Below are positions 25,094 through 33,627 of a DNA stretch of 35,440 nt, one piece after another. Below the pieces are notes generated by a model. That model had not been told where the DNA came from and ran no database searches. It was given only the letters and a program-made list of their open reading frames with translations. Source of the stretch: Chryseobacterium gleum (GTDB lineage: Bacteria > Bacteroidota > Bacteroidia > Flavobacteriales > Schleiferiaceae); contig CAMCXO010000025.1 in NCBI GenBank assembly GCA_945883565.1, positions 1-35,440 on the forward strand, in the 5' to 3' direction. Positions within the stretch are counted from its first letter, which is position 1, and the number at the start of each line of letters is the position of its first letter. The translations under genes and the position numbers were made by a program.

Positions 25094-25705
25094 TTATTTT
25101 GCTTCTTCGTGCATCAAACGGCTTTGCAACATACGAGAAACATATTTACCCAAAATATCAAATTCGAGATTCACTTTTTGGCCTTCACCCAAATGTTTAA
25201 ACTGGGTATGCTCGTAAGTGAATGGAATTATAGAAACCGAAAATGAACCGGGCCGAGAATTTACAACGGTTAGGCTCACCCCATTTACACAAATTGAGCC
25301 CTTGGCAACGGTTATAAATTCGGGCGAATGGGTAGGATGGGAAAAGTGAAAATTCCAACTGCCATTTCGTTCTTCTACCTCAGTACAAAGACCGGTGCAA
25401 TCTACATGTCCCTGAACCATATGCCCATCTAATCGAGCGCCCAACTGCATACACCTTTCCAAATTTACCTCATCGCCCAATTTCAAATCGCCGAGTTGGG
25501 TTCTGAGAAGGGTTTCTTCTATGGCTGTAACCGTATGGGTATTGGCATCGCACCGAATTACGGTTAAACACACCCCATTATGCGCCAAACTTTGGTCTAT
25601 TTTGAGTTCCCCTGCGAGTTTAGAAGCAAAGGTAAAGTGAACATTGCTGCCTTCAGTTTCCCTTTCTAGCAGGGTACCCATCGTTTCTATGATTCCTGTA
25701 AACAT
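25094..25705 (-). CDS. ribE: Riboflavin synthase, alpha subunit
   Basis: Riboflavin synthase dismutates two molecules of 6,7-dimethyl-8-ribityllumazine into riboflavin. The 203-residue protein begins MFTGIIETMG, the diagnostic N-terminus, and has two lumazine-binding halves, each with its conserved block: HNGVCLTV (42-49) and NGVSLTVV (141-148). Length is standard. It is separated from both neighbours by only 2 bases, although neither is a riboflavin gene. No other rib gene is in the window. Confidence 0.96.
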   Translation of the reverse strand: MFTGIIETMGTLLERETEGSNVHFTFASKLAGELKIDQSLAHNGVCLTVIRCDANTHTVTAIEETLLRTQLGDLKLGDEVNLERCMQLGARLDGHMVQGHVDCTGLCTEVEERNGSWNFHFSHPTHSPEFITVAKGSICVNGVSLTVVNSRPGSFSVSIIPFTYEHTQFKHLGEGQKVNLEFDILGKYVSRMLQSRLMHEEAK

Positions 25706-25707
25706 GC

Positions 25708-28401
25708 TTATCTAAACAAATGAACAAAGCCTTTTAACTGGGTTTTCCCTACAGGCCTAATGCTTTTTGCACGGTAGGCGGCCACATAGTAATACACCCC
25801 TTCGGCACAGGCCTGCCCACTTTGGGCATCAGTACCATCCCAACCGGTTTCTATGAATGTTTCAAGCGATTGGCTTTCATAAACCAATGATCCCCATCGG
25901 TTGAATATCTGAATTTCAAAACTCTCAATTCCTCTGGCCAGAACCCTTCCTTGCTCGCGTACGGCGGTAAACCATTCGTTGTTTCCATCCTCATTGGGCG
26001 TGAATACATTAGGCAATACCAAAAGTGGACAGCTTTCTACACAAACCGTATTACTCAATGCGCTTTCATTGGCCAATCCGTTAGGGTCGGTAGAAGCATC
26101 ATCCACTGCACTTACTGCAAAACACCCAATTAGTTCGCCATCAAAAGCATCAAAAAAGGTTTCGGTGATGTTGGTGGCAAATGGGGTAGATGGAAAGGCC
26201 GACTCTTCATCTGGCTTAAAATACAAATTGTAAAAGGCTATATCGTTGGGGCAAATCGGATTGTCGGTACCCCAATTTAAAACCAAAGTTTGTGCCTCAC
26301 AATTATAGCTTGCGGCCAAAGTAGGCGGGCAGGGTAGGGTGGTGTCTATAGGGGTGGCACATGCCTCTTGACTATAATTAACCAAAGGTTCCGGGTAACC
26401 GGATAAAGTATACCGGCCAATGGCCTTTACCTTATAACAATATAAATCGCCATTGGTTAGAGCAGTATCAATGTAAAAATTCAAATCGGTTTCGGCCAGG
26501 CTGTCGAAGACTCCGCTACCCGGGTTGGTTTCTCTAAACACAACATAACGTTCGTTTAGCCAAGGGGTTGAGGCCTTCCAGCTTAAAGCATTTAATTCAT
26601 CGCCCGGCGTAACGCTTAAACGAACGCTGGAAGCCGGGTTGCTTTCGGGCCCCAATAAAAAACCGCTGTTTGGGGTCTTTCCATAAAGCAAGCGAACGTA
26701 GTAGGCGTAAGCGTTGTTTTCGGTATCTAAGCCTTGATCACGTAATACGGTATCCCCATACGCCAAAAGCCGGGCTATGGTGTCGAAAACCGTTGGATTG
26801 AGACCCGTTCCTCTGTACAACAAATAACCATAATTAGCCGGAAATAAGGCACTATCTATGGCAAGCGGAGGCATCCATTTCAAAGCTATTTCACCATTAA
26901 AGGCATCGGTTTCTGTTATATCTACCTTCAGCATTAAAGGGGAATCGGTGGTGAAGCCCGCGCAGAATTCAACCGATGCTACACTTTCCGAACCGTCGGC
27001 AAAGAAGGCAATTACGCGGTAGCAATACAAATTTCCGGCTTCCAAACTGTCGTCATCAAAATAAGAGGTGGAGCCTAGTCCGTTGAGTTCGGCAATTAAG
27101 CGGTAGCCTGCTGAAGGCGGCACCCCTGTTTCACAAAAACCGGGAACAAATCCTGAACCGCCTTTTCTGCGGTATAATCTATAGCCAATGGCTTGTTGGC
27201 ATAGGCTAGTGTCCCATTGTAAATTAATTCCACCCGAAACACTTAAGGCCAGGGGATTTTGAGGTGCTGGGGCTATAACTTGAATTTCGGCATTTTGAAA
27301 TCCCACCAAAGCCGGGTCGTTTGGGTCGGAGGGTATGTCTTTTACCTTAAAAACTATGGTATAGGGTTGCAAACGAACGTGGCTGCAATTGGTCATCCAC
27401 AAAAAGTTGGCTGTTAGGGGCGAAGGGCCTGAAACGGGTTGAATAAATGTAGCAGGATTGTCAACAACGAAGGGGCCACCGCTGGCTGTTAATACCACAT
27501 TGTTTCCATCAGGATCGCGTGCTGTAACTTGAAAATTCAAATTTTGACCGGCAACCACACAAAATGGCCCCAATGGATCGATGGTTGGTGGTAAATTATT
27601 GCAAACTCCAATGTCAACTTGTAAATCGCGGGTAACACTTCCTATGAACTCCCAACTCCCGCTGCTGTTTTTTCTATATTCACTAATTAGCAATGCAAAA
27701 TTGTACTGTCCTTGATTTTGTGGAGTATCCCAAACCAGTTGCCCTAAATTATTGTCAACCAAAACCGGGTTTTGCACTATAACGGGGTCGTAAGTTTGAA
27801 TGATTTCGAGCCCTGCCGCCCCTCGACAGTTTACCAATTGATACCCTAAACTGTCGCCATCTGGATCAAATGAGCCGGGGTTATGAATATAGGTCCGATT
27901 TACACAACCATCGTCTACAGGCGGGTTGAGCAACTGCACCGAATTATTAGGACCGAGCTGTGGATTTATGCGTAAAACGGTTTGAATAAAAAAGGGCACG
28001 TTTACCGAAACAGGAATGTTGCTAACGCCTGCATTCCGGTTTTGGTCTTCTACAGTTATGGTATAAATACCTGGGGCCGCAAAGGTGTGTTGGCCTCTGT
28101 ATCGGTTTAATTTGAAATCGCCCGGTAATATTTCACCCATTCGAGCTGGCGACGGACAGGTGCCAATTAACCCATTAATGCGCTGAAATACACTGCTGCT
28201 GCCATCGCCCCAAACAATTTCCAATTCACAGCGGTCGGCCGGAGCCGATTCTTTGGTGTAGGTGGTAATGGTAAACTCATAGGTAAGACCACTTACCCAT
28301 GTATAGGTTATTTCGCCCGCTCGGTTGTGGGTAGCAAAAAGGGGCCAAACAAGCAAACACAGAAGGCCCAATAACCAAAGCCTATTTCCTCCAAAAATCA
28401 T
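25708..28401 (-). CDS. T9SS-exported multidomain protein with gliding-motility-type C-terminal domain
   Basis: The 897-residue protein has a signal peptide ending near ATHNRAGEITYTWV, the start of a common Bacteroidota surface-protein N-terminus. Two PKD/cadherin-like beta domains follow, then several fibronectin-III-like repeats (for example GYRLYRRKGG, YCYRVIAFFADGSES, GYLLYRG, YCYKVKAIGRY). The last ~104 residues are the gliding-motility-associated type B sorting domain: LPNVFTPNEDGNNEWF, IQIFNRWGSLVYES, GWDGTDAQSGQACAEGVYYY. This signal directs export by the type IX secretion system and attachment or release at the cell surface. It is first in a four-gene operon with 2-base gaps. An adhesion role is likely but unproven. 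Confidence 0.88.
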   Translation of the reverse strand: MIFGGNRLWLLGLLCLLVWPLFATHNRAGEITYTWVSGLTYEFTITTYTKESAPADRCELEIVWGDGSSSVFQRINGLIGTCPSPARMGEILPGDFKLNRYRGQHTFAAPGIYTITVEDQNRNAGVSNIPVSVNVPFFIQTVLRINPQLGPNNSVQLLNPPVDDGCVNRTYIHNPGSFDPDGDSLGYQLVNCRGAAGLEIIQTYDPVIVQNPVLVDNNLGQLVWDTPQNQGQYNFALLISEYRKNSSGSWEFIGSVTRDLQVDIGVCNNLPPTIDPLGPFCVVAGQNLNFQVTARDPDGNNVVLTASGGPFVVDNPATFIQPVSGPSPLTANFLWMTNCSHVRLQPYTIVFKVKDIPSDPNDPALVGFQNAEIQVIAPAPQNPLALSVSGGINLQWDTSLCQQAIGYRLYRRKGGSGFVPGFCETGVPPSAGYRLIAELNGLGSTSYFDDDSLEAGNLYCYRVIAFFADGSESVASVEFCAGFTTDSPLMLKVDITETDAFNGEIALKWMPPLAIDSALFPANYGYLLYRGTGLNPTVFDTIARLLAYGDTVLRDQGLDTENNAYAYYVRLLYGKTPNSGFLLGPESNPASSVRLSVTPGDELNALSWKASTPWLNERYVVFRETNPGSGVFDSLAETDLNFYIDTALTNGDLYCYKVKAIGRYTLSGYPEPLVNYSQEACATPIDTTLPCPPTLAASYNCEAQTLVLNWGTDNPICPNDIAFYNLYFKPDEESAFPSTPFATNITETFFDAFDGELIGCFAVSAVDDASTDPNGLANESALSNTVCVESCPLLVLPNVFTPNEDGNNEWFTAVREQGRVLARGIESFEIQIFNRWGSLVYESQSLETFIETGWDGTDAQSGQACAEGVYYYVAAYRAKSIRPVGKTQLKGFVHLFR

Positions 28402-28417
28402 ACATCCATATTAACAC

Positions 28418-28447
28418 AAAAGCCCGCAGCTTGTTGTAGGGCTTTTT
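28418..28447 (-). promoter_or_regulatory. Terminator-like hairpin in the leader of the T9SS-cargo operon
   Basis: AAAAGCCC (28418-28425) pairs with GGGCTTTT (28439-28446) around a 13-base loop and is followed by T on both strands. It lies between two divergent genes, not at a gene end. A TACCTTTA box on the minus strand (28457-28464) would start transcripts just before it, so it would form the 5' end of the operon mRNA, as an attenuator or 5' stabiliser. Confidence 0.45.
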
Positions 28448-28536
28448 CACATTGCGTAAAGGTACAAAGCATACTTAGCACACGGCTTTATTTTACGCGG
28501 CCATAAAACAAACTCACTCATTAAAAAGGGCCGTCT

Positions 28537-28544
28537 TACATTTG
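28537..28544 (+). promoter_or_regulatory. Putative -7 box for the leucyl aminopeptidase gene
   Basis: TACATTTG matches TAnnTTTG exactly, 17 bases before the ATG at 28562. No clear -33 TTG was seen. Confidence 0.45.
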
Positions 28545-28561
28545 ACGCAAAGCACAAATTT

Positions 28562-29983
28562 ATGTTTGTATTTACCAACGAGCCCATTGAGGGCGCTCCA
28601 GGTTTGGAGTGGTTTCTGTTTTCGAATGTGCGCGATTTGGCTAAATTGCCCCTGGCCCGCAACACAAGAGCCTGGCTTAAAGAAACTTTTGATAACGATA
28701 AGGTGGATGTTTTCGAGCTTACCGAAGGCAAACGCCGAATAATAGTTCAAAAAACAACAGCCGACTTTGTGAGCCCTGCTGAATGCGAAAAACTTCGAAT
28801 CTTGGGCATGACCGCTTTTAAAAAATCCAAGCAACTCAAAACCGATTCGGTTCAACTTATAGCTTTGGGTAAAAACCAAGGCTTGTTTTTTGTTTGCGAA
28901 GGATGGCTTTTAAGCGCCTATTCGTTTAACAAATACCTCAAAGCCAAAGAAACTGAAACGGATCTAACGCTTTCGGTGCCGGGTTTGCACGATGCCGAGT
29001 TTCAAGAACTCAAAGCCATTCAAGAAGCCGTTTATTTCAGTCGCGATTTAATAAACGAACCTGTAATTCATTTAAGCGCAAGCGAATTGGCCGATCGAAT
29101 CCGTTTAAAAGGATTGGAATGTGGATTTGGTGTCGAAATTTTAAGCAAAAAGAAAATAGAAAGCCTAAAAATGGGCGGACTGCTTGCGGTTAACTATGGC
29201 AGCGTAGACCCTCCTAGCTTTAGCATTCTCGAGTACAAACCCAATCACCACACCAATGTAAAACCATTGGTTTTAGTGGGTAAAGGGGTGGTTTACGATA
29301 CGGGAGGACTAAGTCTTAAGCCTACTCCTGGAAGCATGGACAGCATGAAGAGCGATATGAGCGGTGCGGCGGCTGTGGCAGGTGCTTTTATTATGGCCAG
29401 CCGAATGAATCTGCCGCTTCACATCATCGGGCTCATTCCGGCTACCGATAACCGTCCGGGCGGAAATGCTTATACCCCTGGCGATATTATCACCATGATG
29501 GACGGAACCACCGTTGAGGTTTTGAATACCGATGCAGAAGGCCGTATGATTTTGGCCGATGCGCTCCATTACGCTAAAAAATACGATCCTGAATTGGTAA
29601 TTAACTTGGCTACTTTAACCGGCGCTGCCTCTGTGGCAATAGGCAAAAATGGAGTTGTAGCCATGGGAAATGCCCATCAAAAAGAAATGAAAGCCCTTGA
29701 GGAAGCAGGCCATAAAGTGCACGAGCGCTTGGCGGTTTTTCCCTTCTGGGACGATTATAAAGAGCTGCTCAAAAGCCCAATTGCCGACCTTAAAAACATT
29801 GGAGGTCGCGAAGCCGGGGCCATAACTGCCGGAAAATTTCTCGAACACTTCACCAATTACCCCTTTATTCACCTCGATATAGCAGGTCCTGCTTTTTTAG
29901 ACGGTGACGATAAATACCGCTTGCGTGGCGGAACAGGGGTGGGGGTTCGTTTGCTATACGAATTTCTAAAGAAACGTTCATGA
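28562..29983 (+). CDS. pepA: M17 family leucyl aminopeptidase
   Basis: This 473-residue cytosolic metallopeptidase removes N-terminal residues from peptides. The C-terminal catalytic domain shows the M17 metal and catalytic residues: VGKGVVYDTGG (Lys241, Asp246), MKSDMSGAAAV (Asp265) and the signature NTDAEGR (322-328, Asp324 and Glu326). The N-terminal domain is divergent, as usual in this family. The ATG follows a good -7 box. Its TGA overlaps the ATG of pdxA (ATGA), so the two are translationally coupled. Confidence 0.95.
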   Translation: MFVFTNEPIEGAPGLEWFLFSNVRDLAKLPLARNTRAWLKETFDNDKVDVFELTEGKRRIIVQKTTADFVSPAECEKLRILGMTAFKKSKQLKTDSVQLIALGKNQGLFFVCEGWLLSAYSFNKYLKAKETETDLTLSVPGLHDAEFQELKAIQEAVYFSRDLINEPVIHLSASELADRIRLKGLECGFGVEILSKKKIESLKMGGLLAVNYGSVDPPSFSILEYKPNHHTNVKPLVLVGKGVVYDTGGLSLKPTPGSMDSMKSDMSGAAAVAGAFIMASRMNLPLHIIGLIPATDNRPGGNAYTPGDIITMMDGTTVEVLNTDAEGRMILADALHYAKKYDPELVINLATLTGAASVAIGKNGVVAMGNAHQKEMKALEEAGHKVHERLAVFPFWDDYKELLKSPIADLKNIGGREAGAITAGKFLEHFTNYPFIHLDIAGPAFLDGDDKYRLRGGTGVGVRLLYEFLKKRS

Positions 29984-31044
29984 GCGATTCGGCCAAAACC
30001 AAAATTCGATTGGCTTGCAGCTTAGGCGATCCCAACAGCATTAGCCCTGAAGTGCTTTTAAAAGCGCTTGCAGCCGAAGGCGCCCTCGACTTATTCTCTC
30101 CAATAATTTATGCCTCGTGGCGCCTCATGGGCTACTACCGCAAACTATACGACCTCCAAGGCATTAGTTTGCACCAGGTGAGAAAACCCGGCGATTTAAA
30201 AGACGGCATGATTAACGTGGTGAACGTTTGGGAAGACGATGTGCGGGTTGAGCCGGGAACACCAAACAAAGAAGTTTCCCTTTTTGCCCTTAAATCGCTT
30301 CAGGCTTCTTGTGAAGCATTAGACAACAATGAAGCCGATGCGTTGGTAACCATGCCCATCGATAAATCGCTCATTGCGGCACATTTAGAGGGATTTACAG
30401 GCCATACAGGCTTCTTGGGCCAACGCTATCAAGCCAATCCACTTATGATTTTGTGCAACCAAAACCTGAGAGTGGCATTGGTTACCGGACATATACCTCT
30501 AAAGCAAGTAAGTCAGGCCTTAAGCATAGACGGCATAATGCAAAAAATACTGGATTTTCACAGGGCTTTGCGAGAAAACTTTGGTCTTCACCGTCCGCGT
30601 ATTGCGGTTTTGGGGCTTAATCCGCACAATGGTGAAGGTGGACTTTTAGGAAATGAAGAAATAGACATAATAAAACCGGCAGTTGAACGCAGCTTTGCTC
30701 AGGGACTGTTGGCTTTTGGTCCGTTTTCGCCCGATGGTTTTTTTGGAAGTGGGGCCCAAAACGATTTCGATGGCGTTTTGGCTATGTACCACGATCAAGG
30801 ACTGATTCCATTTAAAATGTCGGGTTTTGAACAAGGCGTTAACTTTACAGCAGGTTTACCCATTGTTCGTACTTCACCCGATCATGGCACAGCATTTTCG
30901 GTGGCCGGCAAGGGCGAGGCTTCTTTCAGCAGTACGCTTCAAGCTATGTACCTGGCCTGCGACACCCTTCGCAACCGTGGCATTTATGCCGAAATAAGCG
31001 AAAATCCTTTGCCCTTTAACAAAAGAGGCAATAGAGATTCCTAA
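29980..31044 (+). CDS. pdxA: 4-hydroxythreonine-4-phosphate dehydrogenase PdxA
   Basis: PdxA oxidises 4-phosphohydroxy-L-threonine with NAD in de novo pyridoxal phosphate synthesis. The 354-residue protein has the metal-binding histidines His171 (TGHIPL), His216 (LNPHNGEGG) and His271 (MYHDQGLIPFK), spaced exactly as in the E. coli enzyme (166, 211, 266). The substrate-site His142 lies in FTGHTGF. The conserved start SLGDPNSISPEV and end block SPDHGTAFSVAGKG are present. It overlaps the aminopeptidase by 4 bases and ends a few bases from the convergent porin gene. Confidence 0.97.
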   Translation: MSDSAKTKIRLACSLGDPNSISPEVLLKALAAEGALDLFSPIIYASWRLMGYYRKLYDLQGISLHQVRKPGDLKDGMINVVNVWEDDVRVEPGTPNKEVSLFALKSLQASCEALDNNEADALVTMPIDKSLIAAHLEGFTGHTGFLGQRYQANPLMILCNQNLRVALVTGHIPLKQVSQALSIDGIMQKILDFHRALRENFGLHRPRIAVLGLNPHNGEGGLLGNEEIDIIKPAVERSFAQGLLAFGPFSPDGFFGSGAQNDFDGVLAMYHDQGLIPFKMSGFEQGVNFTAGLPIVRTSPDHGTAFSVAGKGEASFSSTLQAMYLACDTLRNRGIYAEISENPLPFNKRGNRDS

Positions 31045-31103
31045 CCGTTAAATGCCAATTTCTACCTGAAACCGCCATGTCCACGGTTCAATAATACCCG
31101 GTG

Positions 31104-32291
31104 TTAATGCAGGTTGCAGCCGGGTGTACTTAGGTCGGTTTGAATTTTTAAACGATGCCCCCTCAGGTATTTGCTGGCGCCAAGGGTAAATTCCTGAATT
31201 CCGGGTTCAAATTCCTGGATGGTTAAAGTTGGAGCAATTTGGGTATAGCGTATGGCCAACTCATATTGATTGGGCCATAAATAGCTTAGCTGGTGGTTAT
31301 GGCCAAAACCAACATACACATAGCGCATCTCGCCCAAATCGTTTATGGTTAAGGGGTTTTCACTCTTTCGGTACATCCATTCGCTCGAAAGCGCCCAACC
31401 CCTGTATTTCAGTAAAAAATCGCCGGCCCAAGTGCGCATGTTTCTGGGTTCAAACAGGGGCAAGCCGGTTTGCCCCCCTGTTCGCAAGGTTTGCGCATTG
31501 TAGCTATAAGTAAAGCCCATGGCTATTTTGGGCCGGGGTTCGCGAAGCAAATCGCCTTCAAAATAATCGCCAAACTTTTGAAACTGTCCCAAAGGTAAAA
31601 CCTCTATTCGACCGGTATAGGCCAATCCTTTGTTGGTACTCAACACATTTCGTCCATCGCCCGAGCTTAAAGCGCCTCTTAAAACCGTGTAAAAATCCAA
31701 GAACCAGCGTTCGGTATAAGCTGCTTGAAGGCCAAAATCACGGTCAATGTTAAAAGTGGCATTTACCAAACTGCGGTCTACAAACTGTAAATCACCCGAT
31801 GAATTAATTCTTTGTCGGTTTCCGGGCAATTTGGTTTGCCCAAAGCCAAACTGCCACTTTTTACCGGGCTTATAAAAAATCATGGCGTCGCGCACCACAT
31901 TCGGAAAACCGGTATTCTCCCAATCTAAATCGCCTCTTGAAAACGACAGTTGAATAACATAATAAATTTCAGGGCGCCAAACAAAACCATCAAACCTCAG
32001 CCTCAACCGCCTCACACGGGCCTCAATCTGCTCTATATCTTCACCTAAAGCGGTTATGCCCAATCTGTTTTGCATTCTTATGCGCAAATTGAACGAAAAC
32101 AAACTATCGGCCGGAAAAATGCCAATTCCTCTACCAAATGTAAAATAAGGCACCTCGGCAAAAGCTTTCGGCGCGGCCTGCATCAATCGCACACTATCCT
32201 TCTGCTCATCTAAACCTGGAGTGTTGCCTGCACTTTGACCTTTCATTAAAAAGGGCAAGCACAATCCCCATAAAACCCATACTGTTTTCAA
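31104..32291 (-). CDS. Phosphate-selective porin O/P-like outer-membrane protein, 3' end frameshifted
   Basis: The 395-residue reading frame is an OprO/OprP-type beta-barrel. It has a signal peptide ending MKGQS, then FNLRIRMQNRLG, RRLRLRFDGFVWRPEIYYVIQLSFSR and FGFGQTKLPGNRQR, all typical of Bacteroidota members. The start is a TTG at 32291; no in-frame ATG precedes it and later Mets remove the signal. The frame ends TDLSTPGCNLH, which is not a barrel end. One base out of frame, from about 31130 to a TAA at 31048, the sequence reads YTRLQPALTPGIIEPWTWRF and then QVEIGI, an ideal terminal strand. One base is therefore missing near 31128-31131, as a true mutation or a sequencing error. Confidence 0.85.
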   Translation of the reverse strand: MKTVWVLWGLCLPFLMKGQSAGNTPGLDEQKDSVRLMQAAPKAFAEVPYFTFGRGIGIFPADSLFSFNLRIRMQNRLGITALGEDIEQIEARVRRLRLRFDGFVWRPEIYYVIQLSFSRGDLDWENTGFPNVVRDAMIFYKPGKKWQFGFGQTKLPGNRQRINSSGDLQFVDRSLVNATFNIDRDFGLQAAYTERWFLDFYTVLRGALSSGDGRNVLSTNKGLAYTGRIEVLPLGQFQKFGDYFEGDLLREPRPKIAMGFTYSYNAQTLRTGGQTGLPLFEPRNMRTWAGDFLLKYRGWALSSEWMYRKSENPLTINDLGEMRYVYVGFGHNHQLSYLWPNQYELAIRYTQIAPTLTIQEFEPGIQEFTLGASKYLRGHRLKIQTDLSTPGCNLH

Positions 32292-32344
32292 TCTCCATGC
32301 ATTACCGAGGCTAAGGTAGTAAGCCCTCTAAACAGGGCATAGGG

Positions 32345-32382
32345 CAAAAACAAAAAAGCCGCTTTGGATTCCCCAAAACGGC
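32345..32382 (-). terminator. Intrinsic terminator of the cytochrome c peroxidase gene
   Basis: The minus strand has an imperfect stem (GCCG-c-TTTGG with CCAAA-a-CGGC, 32358-32382 on the plus strand) followed by a T-rich tract (A-rich at 32345-32357). It lies 30 bases after the peroxidase stop and separates that gene from the porin. Confidence 0.7.
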
Positions 32383-32411
32383 CATTGCATTTTGCTAACC
32401 ACTGTGTTTCC

Positions 32412-33443
32412 TTAAGCCTCCGGCAAAGCCTCTACCGGCAATTCACCATCTAAACTCTTTAAAAAAGCCACAATCTTGCCGACTTCTTCGTCGCTTAAAT
32501 CTTTGTTCAATTGGGTTTTACCCATTATTCTGCATGCATCTTCCAAAGAAGCCACCGACCCATCGTGAAAATACGGATAGGTTTGGCTCACATTGCGCAG
32601 GCTGGGTACCTTAAACATAAACTCATCTTCCGGTTTTTGGCTCACTTCTGCCTTGCCCTTATCGTGTTTGGTGCTGCCTGTATATTCCCAATAAGGTCCA
32701 TTCATTAAACCAAACTTCTGAAACATATTGCCACCTAATCCGGCCCCCATATGGCAGGTTATACAGCCGGCATCAAAAAACGCCTGCAAACCAGCCTGTT
32801 CATCGGACGTTAAAGCCCCAATGTCTCCATTAATATACCGATCGAAGCGCCCGGGTGTAATCAAAGCTTTTTCGTATTCGGCAATGGCGTCGGCTATATT
32901 TTGGTAGCTTACCACCGGATTTTCAGGAAAAGCCTCTGCAAACAATGGCCCGTATTCGGCTATGGCTTTAATACGCGCTTCAGCCGTTTTCTCGTCTTTA
33001 ATGCCCATTTCAATTGGATTTAATATGGGCCCCTTGGCCTGCTCGCTCAAATCGGCCGCGCGCCCATCCCAAAATTGGGCAATGTGCAAAGAAGCATTAA
33101 ATACCGTTGGACTGTTTCTATCGCCCCTTTTGCCCTCATGCCCTGGCGAAGTGGGTTCACGGTCAACCCCAAAACGCTTTACATCGTGGCACGAATTGCA
33201 GCTCATCTGCCCATTGGCCGACAAAGCCGTTTCAAAATACAAACGCTTGCCAAGTTGCGCTTTGGCACTGTTTAATCCAGGCGATTCAGGCAAAGCCTTA
33301 AAAATACCCTGAGCACGTGCCAGCAAAGCCTCTGTAACCTCTTGTTCGGCAGTGTCTTGAACCTCTACCTTAGGCTCAGCATTTTGACAGGCCCAAACCA
33401 CCATTGCGGGAAAAAGGGCCTTTAAATACATGCTTATTTTCAT
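32412..33443 (-). CDS. Diheme cytochrome c peroxidase, classical CcpA type, lipoprotein
   Basis: Bacterial CCP reduces hydrogen peroxide to water in the periplasm using electrons from cytochrome c. The 343-residue protein has a lipobox-like end to its signal (VVWAC, Cys19) and heme sites CNSCH (82-86) and CITCH (227-231). RNSPTVFNASLHIAQFWDGRA, the active-site block NPIEMG (Glu145), FKVPSLRNV and YPYFHDGS match classical CcpA enzymes more closely than the two MbnH-like proteins do. No MbnP-family gene is adjacent and the gene has its own terminator, which supports a peroxide-defence role. The ATG at 33443 follows a -7-type box. Confidence 0.92.
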   Translation of the reverse strand: MKISMYLKALFPAMVVWACQNAEPKVEVQDTAEQEVTEALLARAQGIFKALPESPGLNSAKAQLGKRLYFETALSANGQMSCNSCHDVKRFGVDREPTSPGHEGKRGDRNSPTVFNASLHIAQFWDGRAADLSEQAKGPILNPIEMGIKDEKTAEARIKAIAEYGPLFAEAFPENPVVSYQNIADAIAEYEKALITPGRFDRYINGDIGALTSDEQAGLQAFFDAGCITCHMGAGLGGNMFQKFGLMNGPYWEYTGSTKHDKGKAEVSQKPEDEFMFKVPSLRNVSQTYPYFHDGSVASLEDACRIMGKTQLNKDLSDEEVGKIVAFLKSLDGELPVEALPEA

Positions 33444-33463
33444 CTTTCAAATTATTTGTTCTA

Positions 33464-33471
33464 CAAAAATA
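33464..33471 (-). promoter_or_regulatory. Putative -7 box for the cytochrome c peroxidase gene
   Basis: The minus strand reads TATTTTTG, a full match to TAnnTTTG, 20 bases before the ATG at 33443. The -33 region is not convincing. Confidence 0.4.
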
Positions 33472-33627
33472 TAGGCAAAAGCAAGTCTTTCCTTGCTTAA
33501 TCCATTCGCTTTTGTTTATCGGTATTTGGCAAAGCCTATTAAGCCAAAGCCCTATGGCCATAGCCTAAATTCATCAACTAAAAAGCCTGCGCAATCTTTT
33601 TCTTTGCCGCACAAAATGCCGCTTCTT

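Noticed and set aside
33493-33627. N-terminal extension of the small barrel protein
   Set aside because: The extension is polar, precedes the signal peptide and overlaps the probable promoter box at 33599.
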